Shown: positions 32,101-45,470 of the stretch, in pieces
How positions within the stretch are numbered: position 1 is the stretch's first letter
How the letters are laid out: every line of letters begins with the position of its first letter
NCBI GenBank assembly: GCA_019925795.1
Contig: CM034315.1
Coordinates: 26,207,867-26,271,866, forward strand
Direction of reading: 5' to 3'
Length of the DNA: 64,000 nucleotides
Origin: Dendrobium chrysotoxum
Taxonomy: Eukaryota > Streptophyta > Magnoliopsida > Asparagales > Orchidaceae
The notes under the pieces: generated by a model
Told to the model about the DNA's origin: nothing
Databases searched by the model: none
Seen by the model: only the letters and a program-made list of their open reading frames with translations
Made by a program: the position numbers and the translations under genes

Positions 32101-35100
32101 TTTGTTGAGTATGTGAGGAGAACGATCTTCTTTTCCTAAATTAGAGCTTCGGTTCGACTGGCTGCTAACTGCACGTATCCTGGACGGTCAAGATTTCATC
32201 ATATCCCACTTTATTTAACCGCGTTGGGCTTCCCGCTGTCCAGATCTCTGTATGGAGTCATCTGAGCTGTTGATTCCATCGCACGCTCGATCCAACGGCG
32301 TCCGCTCTCTGCTGATGCGAATTATGGAAAGCGCGTGGGTCCCACCGCTGGCCAAACCGCGTGGTAATGATTGCGCGACGGCGTAATCATTACCAATGAT
32401 TGCCCGCCGCCACGCGGTTTCAGATCCACGAATCCCGTCGCGCCATGTGGCATCCTTAGCAGCCACTGGATTAAGTTTTTATTTTATTTTATTTTGAATT
32501 TAATTTTAATTACTTTAAATCAGATAGTGTTAAAAAAATCATTAAAAATTGAATTTAAATCCAAAAATTTAATATAATATATCAAACTGTTTGTAATTTT
32601 AAGAGCTTTAATTAAAAATTAATTTTAATTTAAAATATTATATATATTTTAAATTATCACAAATATTAAATATTTCATGTTTTTTTCAATTAATATTTAA
32701 TTATAAATAATCAAAATATCTTTTAAAATTTAAATTATTACTCTAAATATTTTCAAACTTCAAATAAAAATAATTGGAGTATTTTACTTTAAAATTGGAT
32801 TTTATTTAAGATATTTGCATTAAATAAGTTGGATATTTTCCAATACCTTAATATTTAATTAATATTAAATAAAATATTCTATAATATTTTAATTAGCATT
32901 AAGCAAAATATTCTCTGATACTTAAATATTTTGATTTAAAACTATTTTGAAGTTTGAAGCTTAATTTATTTTAAATAATTTGATCTATTTAATCATTTTA
33001 ATATTTAATTGATATTTAGTTGATTATTTTCAAAACCAAATATTTATTTTTTTTTAAATTATATCAAAAATCAATGGATCTCTCAGATTATTTTTAATTG
33101 ATGATATTTTTACTTATCTTATTTTAAAACCTATATTATTATATATAAGTATATTTTAAAAACCCACTTTAAAACTATATATATTTAAATTTTTGAAATT
33201 TGAGAGATCACATGGGGTTTTAAACATGGACTAGGCATGATTGAATGGAATTCATGTGGACTAGTGATTAATCAATGTATAATCATTTCGTTGATTATTC
33301 ATTGATTAGTCACTCAATTAATTAAGGTTTAATTTGAATTGCATGCTTAGGGTACACACACCACCTAGTTTTAGGGCTCTCCTAGATCTAGGGTTGATTG
33401 TTTAATATGTGCATATCATGCATGTTATGTCAAGGGTTAGTTGAAACCTTGATTTGAACCTATTTAACCTAGTGACATCTAAGGATAATAATTAAGGACT
33501 TTTAGTCTAGACAACTTAAAAAATTTTAGTAATTAGGACCTACATCCTTTTGACTTAAAATTTTGAACATTCAAACTTAGTGACACTTCAAGCTCATAGA
33601 AAAATTTCCAGCAACTTTAAGAGTCATTAAACCACTTAATTCATTAAATCAATATTAATCTTTTAATCAAGCTTTAAAACTTCTAAAATTCTAACAAATC
33701 AAACTTAAATCCAAACGACTTGAAACTTAAGCCCCTTAATCTTAGTGACATTCCCTGCTCTAGGGAAAATTCTCACTAAAATTTGAGCTCTTTAAATCCC
33801 TTAATCAAATACTTTAAAATTAAACCTTAATTAAGCCATTTAACCTTCCAAAAAATGTAATAAATCAAGATTAAATCTAAAAATTATATATAATACCTCA
33901 AACTGACCAGAATTGAACTCTTAATCAATGAAAAATAAAAGCCCCTTGACTAGACTTCAAAAGTAAGTTTAATTTAAGTTTAATTGAAATTTAATATTTA
34001 ATTAATTTAATTAATTAAAAATAATTAAAAATTCCAAAAATTTCTCAAACACTTGAGGATCACTCCTTAGTTCATTCCTTATCTTTGGAGTTGATTCCAA
34101 GGAGTTTGGAGGTTATTTGGATTCAAATCATAAAAAGGGCCTTAATTAAACTAATTTTAAAAATTCAATAAATACTCAAAACTTCATAAATTCACAACTA
34201 ATTCAAATAAACTCCAAATTGAGCAAACTCAAAGGCATACAACTCATCTTAAGGTCTAATATTTATAAAAAATGTTAAGTTTCCAGAAATCAATCAAATT
34301 TGAAAAAGTTAACTTTTGGTCAAACCTAGTTCAAAATCAAGTCAAAACTTCAAACATTCATAATAAAATCTAGAAAAATCCAATTTCAATGTACTTACTA
34401 TCTAACTGATCGTATTAAGGTCTAGTATTTTAATAAAATATTAAATTTCTAGAAAACACTTTACATCAAAAAGTCAATTTTTAACCCCTTAATTAAATAA
34501 TTAAAATAATCCGGAAAATACCAAAATTCAACATATCATTCAAAATTCCAGAAAACATTAATTTGAACTTAAAACTAGCAACCAACTAATTCTAATTAAA
34601 ATTTTATCAACATTTTAACTTTAATCGAACTCAAATCACTTAATTATATCGGGTACCACTTGGTAACCTAGGCCTACGAGGCTATTAAATTAGCCCCAAG
34701 GAAGGTGAAATAAACTTCACGGCCTCGGTGTGCAACAAAGGTGATATCCTACAAACAATCAAAATCAAATTTAAAATTAATTTTAAGTCATTAAGATTTA
34801 AACTCAAATCAAAACTCCCTTAAGCCTTCAACCAACTAGAACTTTAAACAACTTCAATCAATTGCCTATTAGGACATATCAAAGCCACACATCCTACCTC
34901 ACACACTTTAGATGGTTTACTAGGACAACCAACTCTAGTCTTAGGCTAGGCCGGTGTTTACTTTTCTGCTGTGTGCCGGGTTTTCGAGCTTTTACTGCAT
35001 GTTGTTTGCTAGTGATAAAATTGATGTGATTGTTTATTTACTTTATGCACTCTGTGATTTGATTGATTGTGCGTTAGACCTACCCCTAGGTTAGGAATGA

Positions 35101-37327
35101 TCTATACTAATTCAATCTTATGCAGGTGGCCATGCTCATACAGGGCATAAATTAAAGGGGGCAAAATCATAAATATTAAATTGCACAGGTGCTCCAGAAA
35201 ACTGCTTAAGTCCCCCTTTAAATCAAAAAGAGCATGGCCAAGTGTGGCTGGTTTGAGCATTTTTAATTTTTAACATATAACTGCTTGGGATGTTTATATA
35301 AACTATTGATTATTAGGATAACCTTCCAAGATGTTGAGTCTAGATTTTTAAATTTTTATTGATGTAATTTGAGCTGATATTTGAGTTGTAAATCTAAAGT
35401 ACTTTGAGATTGAGATATTTAAACATCTAATTTGGAATCCAAAGAGGAAGGAACATCCCTTAGGGGAGAGTTCCTATCCATTTGGAGATCCAAATTAGGA
35501 TGAATTTCAAATATCCAAAGAGAAAAGATAACACCCATATCTATGGAGAGTTTCTTTTCATTTGGATATCCAGACCCGACGATCCAAGGAGTTCCAAGAA
35601 GACGAAGAAGTGAAGAACGAGAAGAATCTCAAATCTCAAAGTCACTTGAGTCTTAGGAGTAGAATCCAGGTTGTAGTCAGTGGTACCCGGCCACTTTATT
35701 TTACTACAGACCCTGGGTTATATAATTAAGTGGCACTTGCCACATGGACTTTCAGTTTGAACATTTATTTAATTAATTTAATTATTTGATTGATTTGATT
35801 ACTTGATATTGATTGCGATTAAGGACTTGAATGTTTTTAGTAGTTTTTTTTTGCGCTCTTGCATGTCAATTTTGATTTAGCCTGGAACCCGATCGGAGGC
35901 TCGTGAGGGTACGGTCATAAACCTTTTCTACTTAAATAAAATTAAAAAATTTAAGCTCAGATAGAAACTCTAACGCTCTTAAGAAGTAAGCCCGGACTCG
36001 CCGGGGGTTTTTCATGCATCATATTGAATCTTCTCTACCGTGTTAGGCACCTCCCCGCCTGCGGGTTTTGGCAGACCACCTGACCTATTAGGGTGCAGTT
36101 CTGTCCAAGGGGATGTTGTGCAATCTCTAGGATAAAACCTATTTTTTAAGCCTGATTTTAAAATTGCTTCATTTTGATTTAAGCATTTCATCGAGTCAAC
36201 TAGCATGCATCGTATTAGTAACAAATTAAAATTGAGTCTAATTCTTAATTGCATTTTTATTTAGACATTTCACCCAACATATGTTAAGGGGTCAATTACG
36301 ATCTGCTCTAGATGTCGACCCCAACTCCTCAAACCCAATCTTAAATAACATCCCTAACCACTCTTTCATAAAGACTTTGACTCATGGTTTTGAAGCGTTT
36401 AGGTGGTTTAGCTGGCTCCCCAATCCAGGCCGGGGCAAGTCCAGATTGCATTGCATTAGCTAGGTTCTGGGTCACTGATTCTCAGTACTCAATTTTAGAC
36501 TTAGGATCTGTGGCAGATTTTCAATCCTAAGACCTCAATCTTCCGGGAATCTAATTCCCACTTTCTAATAAAATTGACCACTTAAACATTAAATATTTTT
36601 CAATCTAATTTAAGCCCAACACTTAGGATAGGTTGGGGTGTTTTTGAAGTAATTCAGAATCTCAAGACACCTCCTAGTTTTCTTTCTTTGACTCCAGAAA
36701 TAAGCGTTCAACCTTGAACCAGTCCCTATTGAATTTTCAGTCCCTTAACCTTCCTTGATATCAAGCTTTGAATTCTTTAATGAAATTCGTATCGCTATTT
36801 TAATCGAGAGTGTTCGTAGGAAAATCTCTATTTTCCTACGATGTAATTAACTACGAGGGCTTACGCTCGTAGGAGATTTAGAAACCCAGACCAGATTTCA
36901 AAATCAAACTTTTTCAAAACTTTGATTAATTATCTTTGGGAAATTTAAACCTGACGATCATTATCATCATATTTAAACTATCGATAGTGATTGATATCTT
37001 CTTTCTCTAGATGGATATATCAATTATAATCGTAACTTTAATTATGAAATTAATGATCTCTTATCTCAATTATTATAGTCGAACAATGGATTAAACATCA
37101 TTTTGATCCTACGGGATCATATATTGTTTCTCCTTGAGTTTGATTATAATAATCACGATAAATTCAAAGATTTGTAATCTGAACCTATTAGAGAACGATA
37201 CGATCACCTTTCGAGGTGATATATCATTCATAATAAGTGTTCGATTATAAAATTTAAATTCCAGAAATTAAATATTTCCCAAAGAAAATTAAACCTCTTT
37301 TCAAAACTACATTTTTCAATCAAAAAA
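29171..37327 (+). mobile_element. Element A 3' LTR (8,157 bp)
   Basis: It aligns end to end with 13476-21667. Differences are scattered substitutions plus short deletions: the GGACC hairpin near 32181 and a 13-bp TATATAAG-containing direct repeat near 33145. The terminal CA has become AA (37326-37327). Its W-box field is at 30230-31380 and its terminal hairpins at about 36815-37220. Confidence 0.93.
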
Positions 37328-37542
37328 CTCTCCCCCTATGTGTATGCATGGTTACCTAATTACAATCACACTATACTTAGGCTCAAAAAATAAAAATAGA
37401 GATATACATACTCTATGACATGAAATCCTATTTTACTCTGCCTTGTAGTCTTCAGCAATCTGGAGTATGATTTTTCAGAAATATTAATACACATTAAAAC
37501 AAACAAAAGTATCCAAGACATGCTAAGAGAAACACTAAAATT
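37328..37542 (-). mobile_element. Copia-1 5' LTR, second part
   Basis: It begins with the CTCTC duplication and continues the copia-1 LTR (GTGTATGCATGGTTACCTAATTAC and onward), aligning with about 4068-4283. It stops at AACACTAAAATT; about 75 bp of LTR, the right target duplication and some element B sequence are missing. A deletion across the junction is the simplest explanation. Confidence 0.85.
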
Positions 37543-38020
37543 CCTTTCTAGGCACTGCCCTAATATATCAATTCAAACCCCGATTCCACAGGGATAAACT
37601 TTTGCCTTCCCCTAGAATCAAAATCCAGACTCGATCCTCTATAGTTAGGAGTTCTTCCTTCCTATACGATCATTTAATCTTCTTTTCCTTAAGGTCAGGA
37701 CCCTTCCTTTCTTAGGATTAGATCTACTAGTTGTAGAGCATGCCCTTTGTGGCACCATCCTAGTTTCAATCTTAATTTCAAATCTTAAAATCAAGCTTTT
37801 CTTTCCTTAGGCTTTAGGTTTTCCCCTTCCTTTAGGACCAGATCTTTTAGTAGTAGAGTATGCCTTCCCCGGCACTACCCTGTATCAATTCAATCATGAT
37901 TCCTCAGGATTAGATTTCTACCCTCCCTTAGGATCTAAATTTTTGACTTCACTTTTCAATTCGTTCAACACTAATATGTGCAATAGAACTTCGTTCTATT
38001 ATACATATTGAGGGTCTACT
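37543..38020 (+). mobile_element. Element B internal region, 3' end
   Basis: It resumes the longer-unit array (TAGGCACTGCCCTA, CTACTAGTTGTAGAGCATGCCC, GCACTACCCTG) and ends with a hairpin at 37971-38010 (TAATATGTGCAATAGAA, loop CTTCG, TTCTATTATACATATTG), then GAGGGTCTACT and the LTR. The hairpin keeps the shape of that in element A with one mismatch and one wobble. Confidence 0.8.
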
Positions 38021-41000
38021 TATTGACCTCATTTTTTTATAAGGTCACTAGGACCAATCCAATCCCTAGTAATTATCTAGACCCTAGGATTCTTCTAGAC
38101 CAATCCAAATCTTAGGATCTATCTAGACCCTAAGATTCTTCTAGACTACATACCACTATGATTTTCCTAGACCCTAAGATATTTTTAGACTATAGGCCCT
38201 AATATCTACTCAAACCTTAGACTTATCTAGACTCTAGGATATACCCATACTCTTGACCTATCCAAGCCCTAGGATCTACCTAGACCATAAATCAATCTAG
38301 TCCTTAGGATAAAGCTAGATCTTAAACCCATCTAGATTTCAAACCTATTAAAGCTTCAAATTAATCATGATCTTCATTCAACCCAGGTATAGTCATTTCA
38401 GCACCCTATCAAGATTTAATCCCATCCATCCATTTACAATCATATAATTGATTATGAGTGATATGGATAATTCAAATCCTAGCAATCAAATCTAAAATCT
38501 AACTTAAATCTAAAAAATCTAGACCAAAATCCAAGGTTAAAGGCTTAGGTTCTGAAAGCCTTTTTAGTGATTTTTTAAACACTTTAAACCCCAATCAAAT
38601 GACCTTTGATTTAGAGACTATTAATTGCATATTGATAGGATATGTATCTAGAGGAAACTCTCTAAATTTGAGCTAATTATGAGACCTCTACCCCCAAAAA
38701 TTGGATTAAAATCCAAAGGCTATAAAACATTCAAATATTTATGGCCTATGCCACTGTACCTTCCACCCAGTGGATCCTGACCTTGGAACCTTTTCCAAAT
38801 CCTGTAATCATATTTAGACCCTTGATTATGACTTTTTAAGCATTAAAATGCATTTTGGTGGACCCACTTCGACCCCTAGTTGACTAGGGGTCAAAATGAC
38901 CAAAATGCCCCTTAAGGGTAATTTTGGAGTTTTCCATAGACTTCAACAAAACCTTTCAAATGAAACCCTAGAAGCACTCCCAATGTATCCTAATCACCAT
39001 TAAGATTGGCATGGACTTAAGACGAGACTCTGGTCAAGCATGGTTGACCAGGTCAACACTTTTGACCAATGTACCCCTTAGGAGTTTGAATAGGCATTTC
39101 AATCTAAATGACCTCCAAATTGCATGAGACCACCTCTAGCAATTTTTAAATATCAAACCAAACCTATTAGATCAAAACTTAGGTCCTGGGTCAACTTGGT
39201 TGACCAAGTCAACCTAGGTTGACCAAACAGTCCCTTTACAGTCCAAACAGTCATTTTAACTGAATTGACCTCCCCAAACTATGGGACCAACTCCATTGGT
39301 CTCCAAATGTCATTTCAAATCTATTGAACCCAATCCCAGACCTTGGGTCAACCTGGTTGATAAAGTCAACTAGAGTTGACCAAGTTAATAAGGGTTGACC
39401 CAAAAGGCCCCTTTAGGGCCCAAATAGGTGATTTGACCCAGATGACCATCATGATCCCTCAAACCATCTCCATTTAACTTCAACTTTCAAACCCAACCTG
39501 TTGAACTTAAATCTTAACCTTGGATCAACTTGGTTGATCAAGTCAACCTATATTGACTAGATCAACCCTTGAGCTCTCCTACTTTTAATTAAACCCCAAA
39601 TTAACATCATATCCACTCAAAACTCCTTTGGTCACATCCATCAGTGATTTAGACTTGATTAAACCCTTTGACTTAGTTAACAGTTGACTCGATCAACTAA
39701 GTCTATGTTTGGTCAAACTTAATCCATATAAGTCAGTTTAATGCACTCAACTAAATCAATTCATCTTAAACCCCATCAAATCCTCAAATGTATTCAATCC
39801 ATGGCTCAAGTGCTTCCAAAGTCACCATGGATCAAACCTAATTCAAGTTGACCAAGTCAACTCAATTTATTTGGTCAAAACCTTCACATTTTCACTCAAC
39901 TTCAAATCCTTAACCCTTAAGATCTCTCTAACTTTTCCAAGCAGTTCCTCAAGCCACCCTAGCTGCCAGCTCAGTAGCCCACATACTAGTTGACTAGTCA
40001 ACATGGTCAACAAGCATTTTTATGGGGTTAAGAGTGGTCAAACCATTTAACCCGACTTATCCTACTAAGCCCAAGCCCATCAAATCATTTAAAAACACTT
40101 TAAAGGCTTCTAAGAGTCCTCTTAATCCCTGGTTCAGCTCCAAATCCCACGCTCATGTGCTTAAAGGACAAGAAGCTTTCCATATAGGATGTACCCTTAT
40201 CCTTGATTCCCCCTGCTCCTAACCACCCTAGGACACCTAACAAACATCAGGGAGTGAAGACCAAGCAATCCCAGCCGTCCAATCCACCTAGGGATGTTTG
40301 AATTATTCAAAACCACTCAAATCAAGCTCATTCTAACCTAGAGTTTCTCTCACTACTCAAGCTCTCTCAGACCCCAAGTTCTTTTCATTCGCGCTCCCCA
40401 GCCCTTCTTCTTCATATTCCAAGTCAAAACCCACCATCAAAACCTCACTGATGTGAGCTTTCTATCGAACTTAAGCCAAATTCATCCAAGGGCTACATTA
40501 TTCGATAGGGAGCTTTTTGGATTGTGATTCCTAAAGAGAAAATTAGCATGGACAGACTATAAGTTTAGAGCTAGCTTATACGGTTTAATCCATCCATTAA
40601 ATCAAAGTGAAATGCGAACCCTAGTGTAGGACACTTAGGCTTATTTAGCATTTTGAAAAGCACTTTTCAAACCATATAAACACTTCCACATGACTTCTGT
40701 TCATTCATAAGATTCATGTTTAAATTTTCATTAAAAATGCTTGATCCAATTGAGAGAAAAATAAAAAAAAACCCACTCTAGGGTTTATCCGCAACGTATA
40801 TGTGCTGTACATTTTTTGAACCGTTGATCATGCGATCAATGGTCTAGATCAAGTCATTCCATGGCTTCGTTCGACCATGGATCCGATCTCATGGTTGATC
40901 TTCTCGTCCGGTATGATCTCAGCCACTCGTTTCGAAACTACGGAGATCCAATGGCATGGAGCATCTGCTGGCGTGTTTAAGTGGATCCGCCACCACTGTA

Positions 41001-43008
41001 ATCATTGGCAATGATTGTGCGGTGGAAAAGCATTGCTAATGATTGGTGAGCATTTTGGTTCAACTAATCCGAGCGTGCCACGCATCTAATCCTGCTGCCA
41101 TATTCATTTAAATTAATTATAATTAGTTTTAATTCTTTTTAAATTAATAGAACTTGTTTAAATTATTAAAAATTTAATATAAGTCCAAAAATTTAATGTA
41201 ATATATCAAATTGCTTAGCTTTTAAACATCATAATTTAAAATTAATATTAATTTAAAATATTATATATATTCTTGATAATTTTAAATTTTAAATATTAAG
41301 GTTTTCTTATTAATACTTAATTAAAATAATTTAAATATTTTAAAATTCAAGTAATATATTTTAAAATATTCTCTGCCTTTTTAAAGGTATTTTAAACTTA
41401 TGTTGATTTCATTTTAATATTATTTCTTAATATTGAAAATATTTGATTATTCTAAATAAATATTTAATTAATAAAATATTTACAAATACATTAAAAATTT
41501 TAAATTTAATAAAACATTTTTAAAATTTAAGAATTATTTTAAATGTCAATTTTTTTAAATTTTTTTAATTAACTTAAAACTTCAAAAATTTTAAAGAAAT
41601 TCAATTTAAATCAAAAAAATTAATATAATATATCAAAATTAAATTTTAATTATATTAAATTAAAATTAATTTCAACATTAAAAATTTAATTTATTTTAAA
41701 TAATTCTAATTATTTAACTATTTTAATATTTAAATAATATTTAATTAAATATTATATTAAATATTTTTAAAATTAAAAGTTTTACTTTAAAATATTTTAA
41801 ATAATTAGAGAATTATATTAAGATATTTTAATTTAAATTAAAGTTAACTTATGGTATTTTAAATATTTTAAATAATTTATATTATTTAAATATTTATATA
41901 TTTTATTAATATTTAATTTAATTTTAACTCAAATAATTCTCAAAAATCCAAAACCTATATTTTTAAATTGTCTCAAATTATTAAAAATATTTTCAAAATT
42001 ATTTTGAAACTATTTTAAAACTATTTTTAAAATTTGTTCAAAATTATTTTGAATTACTTTAAATTTTTTAGAATTTCCAAAATTAAACTATTTTCTAAAT
42101 ATTAAAATTAATTTTAAAATTATACATATTAAATTTTGAGAGTTTTTGAGTGATGATTTTTGAAATCTTAAACATAGGTTAGCTTGAATGATTGGATTTT
42201 ATTGGGATGATTAGTGAATAGTTATCCTAATTATTCACTAATCAAGTGTTTAGTTATCCATACTATTCTTATCTTTTGCATGTTTAGGATGCATACACAT
42301 GCACTTAGCCAAGGTTCTCCTAGTTCTAAGGACTTGAGTGTGATTGTGTATGCCTTTATGTTATGGTCAAGGGTTAGTAACATGGATTTAAACCCACTTA
42401 ACCTAATGACACCTTAAGAACAACAATTAAGGACATGTTTAAAAAACTTATAATAATTCTAGAAAATAGGATACACCTCCTATTGACATGAAATTCAGAC
42501 CATTTGAACTTAGTGACATCTCCAACCCATAGAAAAATCTCCAGCAACTTTAAAAAACATTAAGTCTCTTAATTAATTAACTTAAGTTTAAACCCTTAAT
42601 TAAGCCTTAAAACTTCCAAAAAATCTAATAATTCAAATCTAAATCCAAAAATGCATATAATATCTCTAACTAACCAAAATTAAATTCTTAATCAAAGAAA
42701 AATAAAATCCGCTTGAATGGACTTTAATTTCAACCTTAATTTAATTTTAATTAAAAATTAATATTTAATTAATTAAATTAATTAAAAATAATTAAAAGTT
42801 CTACAAAATTCCCAAACACTTGATCTTTGGAGTTGATTTCAAGTAGTTGGGAGTTTATTTGGAGCAAAATCATTGAAACCCCTTAATTAAACAATTTTAA
42901 TAATTCCAATAAATACCCAAAAATTCTAAAAATTATGAATAATTCCAGAAATTCAATTTTCCCAAAGAAAATTAAAATTTTCAATCTACACTTTTTCAAT
43001 CAACGGAC
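38021..43008 (+). mobile_element. Element B 3' LTR (about 5.0 kb)
   Basis: It begins TATTGACCTCATTTTTTTAT (TG changed to TA) and follows the order of the element A LTR: CTAGACCCTAGG-type repeats, W-box region (38870-39860), GC-richer hairpin zone (40780-41080), AT-rich zone (41090-42130), the TTAGGATGCATACACATGCACTTAG block and the end TTTTCAATCAACGGACA. Compared with element A about 3 kb is missing just before the end, near 42935. It is interrupted at about 43009 by copia C sequence. Exact right edge is uncertain by a few bases. Confidence 0.8.
40820..40843. other. ACCGTTGATC hairpin (element B LTR)
   Basis: Arms ACCGTTGATC and GATCAATGGT pair around ATGC with one G-T pair. This is the counterpart of 16487-16514. 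The GC-rich hairpin counterpart follows at about 40990-41025 (AATCATT-GGC-AATGATT inside CCACC/GGTGG). Confidence 0.65.
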
Positions 43009-44795
43009 AGGTAATTAAATACCTGTCAATAGTATTTCTATTTCCAAAATGTGTCATTTGATAATTCAAACCTGCTCTGATACCATTTAAAGTTTAATGG
43101 ATGGTTGAGAAACTAATTTAACTATGGAATGACATACTAAGAGTGGAGTGAATTGGTGTTATTAAAAATCTTTTTCAAAACTTTTTTAAATTAAACAACC
43201 AATCTCAATTTTAAAGCGGAAGCAAAATTATAACTCAAATCAAACTCTAACTATTTTTTGTTTTTGTTTTTGTAGAAAAAATAACAATTTCTTTTTGTTC
43301 TTTTATTTTTTGAAAAAATAATTCTTTTTTCAACTAAAGATTAAACTCAATCAACCACATGTTTTAATAATCACCAAACTCGAACTAGATCGCATAAAGA
43401 AAATATGCAAAAAAATAAAGTGCAAAAAATAATAAAAAGAAAAAGAAAATGCAAACCATATTTTTATAGTGGTTTGGTCAACTTGACCTACGTCCACTCC
43501 ACAAAGTTCTCCTCTTTAAGTATTTCACTAAAATCTTTGTGACTCTTCTTCAACCCCCACAACTAGATGGAGAAGCCTTTATAAAATCACTTCCACCTCC
43601 TTGGTGCGCCTAGGAACCAAAATCACTTTCACCCTATCAGTGAGGCAGAGTAACCTAAATCACTTTCACCTTCCTGGTGAGGTAGAGTAGCCTAAATCAC
43701 TTTGTCCCTCCTAGTGAGGCGGAGTAGATCAAATCACTTTCACCTTCCCTAGTGTGTTGAAGTAGCCAGCAGCCCCTTGACATGAAAGGCTTCTTTATGA
43801 AGCTTCCCGTAAGATGAACCTTAACACATAGAGAAACATAGATGTAAGTTGGTTGGAGAAGCCTTGTGGAATCCTTACCTACACTCCCTTGAAACCCACA
43901 AGGGTGTTCTACCTCTCTCACAACATCACCCTCTCCCTCCCTTGCTCAAAACCCTCTCTTCAAGCTCTCACTTGTAGAAGACTCAAGCCTTAGACTGCCA
44001 AAGACTCTTTCAAAGTCTACATAGAAAGCTTCAGTAGTGGGCTTCCAAAAACACTAAAAATTTAATTCCATTAACTCTAATTATACAGTATGATACTCAT
44101 ATCATATAGTATGATTAGTTCATTTTCCTCTATATGATCCAAGATCGTCTAGTACGATTAGTTCAATCGAATATGATTTCATCTTGTATGAACCCTGAGT
44201 GATTAATCATCCATAGCCTCTTTTGGTTTGTACCAGTATGATTCATAATTATAAAACATGATCCATAATTAAAATTAATTATAATTTGATTGCTTAATCA
44301 TAAGGATTAAATTAGGCAAGATTTTAAGAATATCATACAGTACGTTTGCTTTCGTATTGTACAATCAGACCAAAATTTCAAATTTAAATAATTGCCTAAT
44401 TTAATTGATGATGATTTCTTTAAATATATAAATATCCTATATGATTACATGTTCATATTAATTTAACTTTTATTTTTTATGAATGAAATATATAATTAAT
44501 TTTTGATTAAGCATATAATTACTGTACAATCATCCTTCCCTTGTATGTGTGTGGAGGTTATTAAGCTAACATATACCTGCTACAAAAGTAGACTCAAGAA
44601 AAATAAAGATTATAGACTCTTTAAAATGTAGTCTAACCTATGCAACACTTTCTTGATTTCTAATTCTTTGCTGATGGTTGGTATATGCTAAACTGGAAAT
44701 GTTAGTGATGCATATAAAAGAATATGTAGTATTTAAAGCAAGAGAAAATGAATAAACATCAAATTATATTTGTAATCATCAAAACTCAAAAGTGG
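43009..44795 (-). mobile_element. Copia C fragment: primer site plus 5' LTR
   Basis: The region 43009-43073 matches the start of the internal region of copia D. The primer site at 43074-43085 is perfect (minus strand TGGTATCAGAGC). The LTR starts at 43088 (TAAAGTTTAATGG, TG changed to TA) and contains the G-tract block near 43140, TTCACC/GGTGAA repeats (43590-43760) and GTAC palindromes (44090-44400). It fades into Athila-like sequence near 44795. The gag-pol part and the other LTR are gone. Confidence 0.8.
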
Positions 44796-45470
44796 CTCCA
44801 CGATATGTAGCATCACTTGATTCTTATTGCACTAGAATACCAGAACAAAACTACTTTTACTAGTTCATATGGAGCTTTTACATTAAAAATGATGCCTTTT
44901 GGACTTTGTATTACTTCTGCTACTTTTCAAAGTTATATTATGTCTATTTTTTATATTTAATTAAATAAGGCATTGGGATTTTCGTGGATGTCTTTTTTAT
45001 ATTTGGTCATTCTTTTAATTCTTGTTTTGATAATTTATCTATTATTTTGAAAATATGTGAAGGGTTAAATTTAGTAATAATTGGGAGAAGTGATAATTTA
45101 TGGTTGTAGAAGGCATTGTGCTATTTCACAAGATTTCTGAAAGAGATTTAAAAGTGGATAGGGAGAGATTTTAGGTAATTAAAAAGTTGCACCACCCACT
45201 TCTGGTAAAGGAATTAGAAGCTTTCTAGGACACGCTAGTTTTTATAGAAGATTCATTAGGGATTTTTCAAAAATTTCTAAACTAATATTTTATTTGCTTA
45301 AAAAGGATGTCCCTTTTTTTTTAATGATGAATGTCTTACAGAATTTATTATTTTTGAAATAGCATTTGGTCATTGCACCTATTATTGTTTCATGTGACTG
45401 GTCACTTCATTTTCAACTCATGTGTGGCACTAGTGATTTTGCAATTGGTTCAGCCTTAAGGAACAGAATA
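44796..45470 (+). pseudogene. pol: Athila-like Ty3/gypsy RT/RNase H remnant
   Basis: In shifting frames the plus strand reads RIPEQNYF, SYGAFTLKMMPFGLCITSATFQ, IFVDVFFIFGHSFNSCFDNL, GIRSFLGHASFYRRFIRDFSKISK and VIAPIIVSCDWSLHFQLMCGTSDFAIGSALRNR. This is the order of RT motifs and RNase H start in Athila/Tat elements. The catalytic VDD has become VDV, and there are several frameshifts and stops. Neither end of the element is preserved. Confidence 0.85.

Larger units (their letters stand above)
13476..37327 (+). mobile_element. Element A: 23.9-kb non-autonomous Tat/Ogre-like LTR retrotransposon
   Basis: Complete element: 5' LTR 13476-21667, primer site 21673-21690, internal region 21668-29170, hairpin and polypurine stretch 29121-29164, 3' LTR 29171-37327, target duplication CTCTC. 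Lineage evidence: an Arg-tRNA-type primer site, long LTRs, an ORF of unknown function before the gag position, an integrase C-terminal motif (about 25700) and a long tandem-repeat 3' UTR. No protease, RT, RNase H or integrase core is present, so it would depend on a partner element. Transcription is inferred to run on the plus strand. The two LTRs are closely similar, suggesting a fairly recent insertion into copia-1. Confidence 0.9.

Noticed and set aside
40622..40660. CCCTA and AAACCCTA words suggesting telomere-like repeats (also near 63430)
   Set aside because: Only isolated single words, no tandem run.
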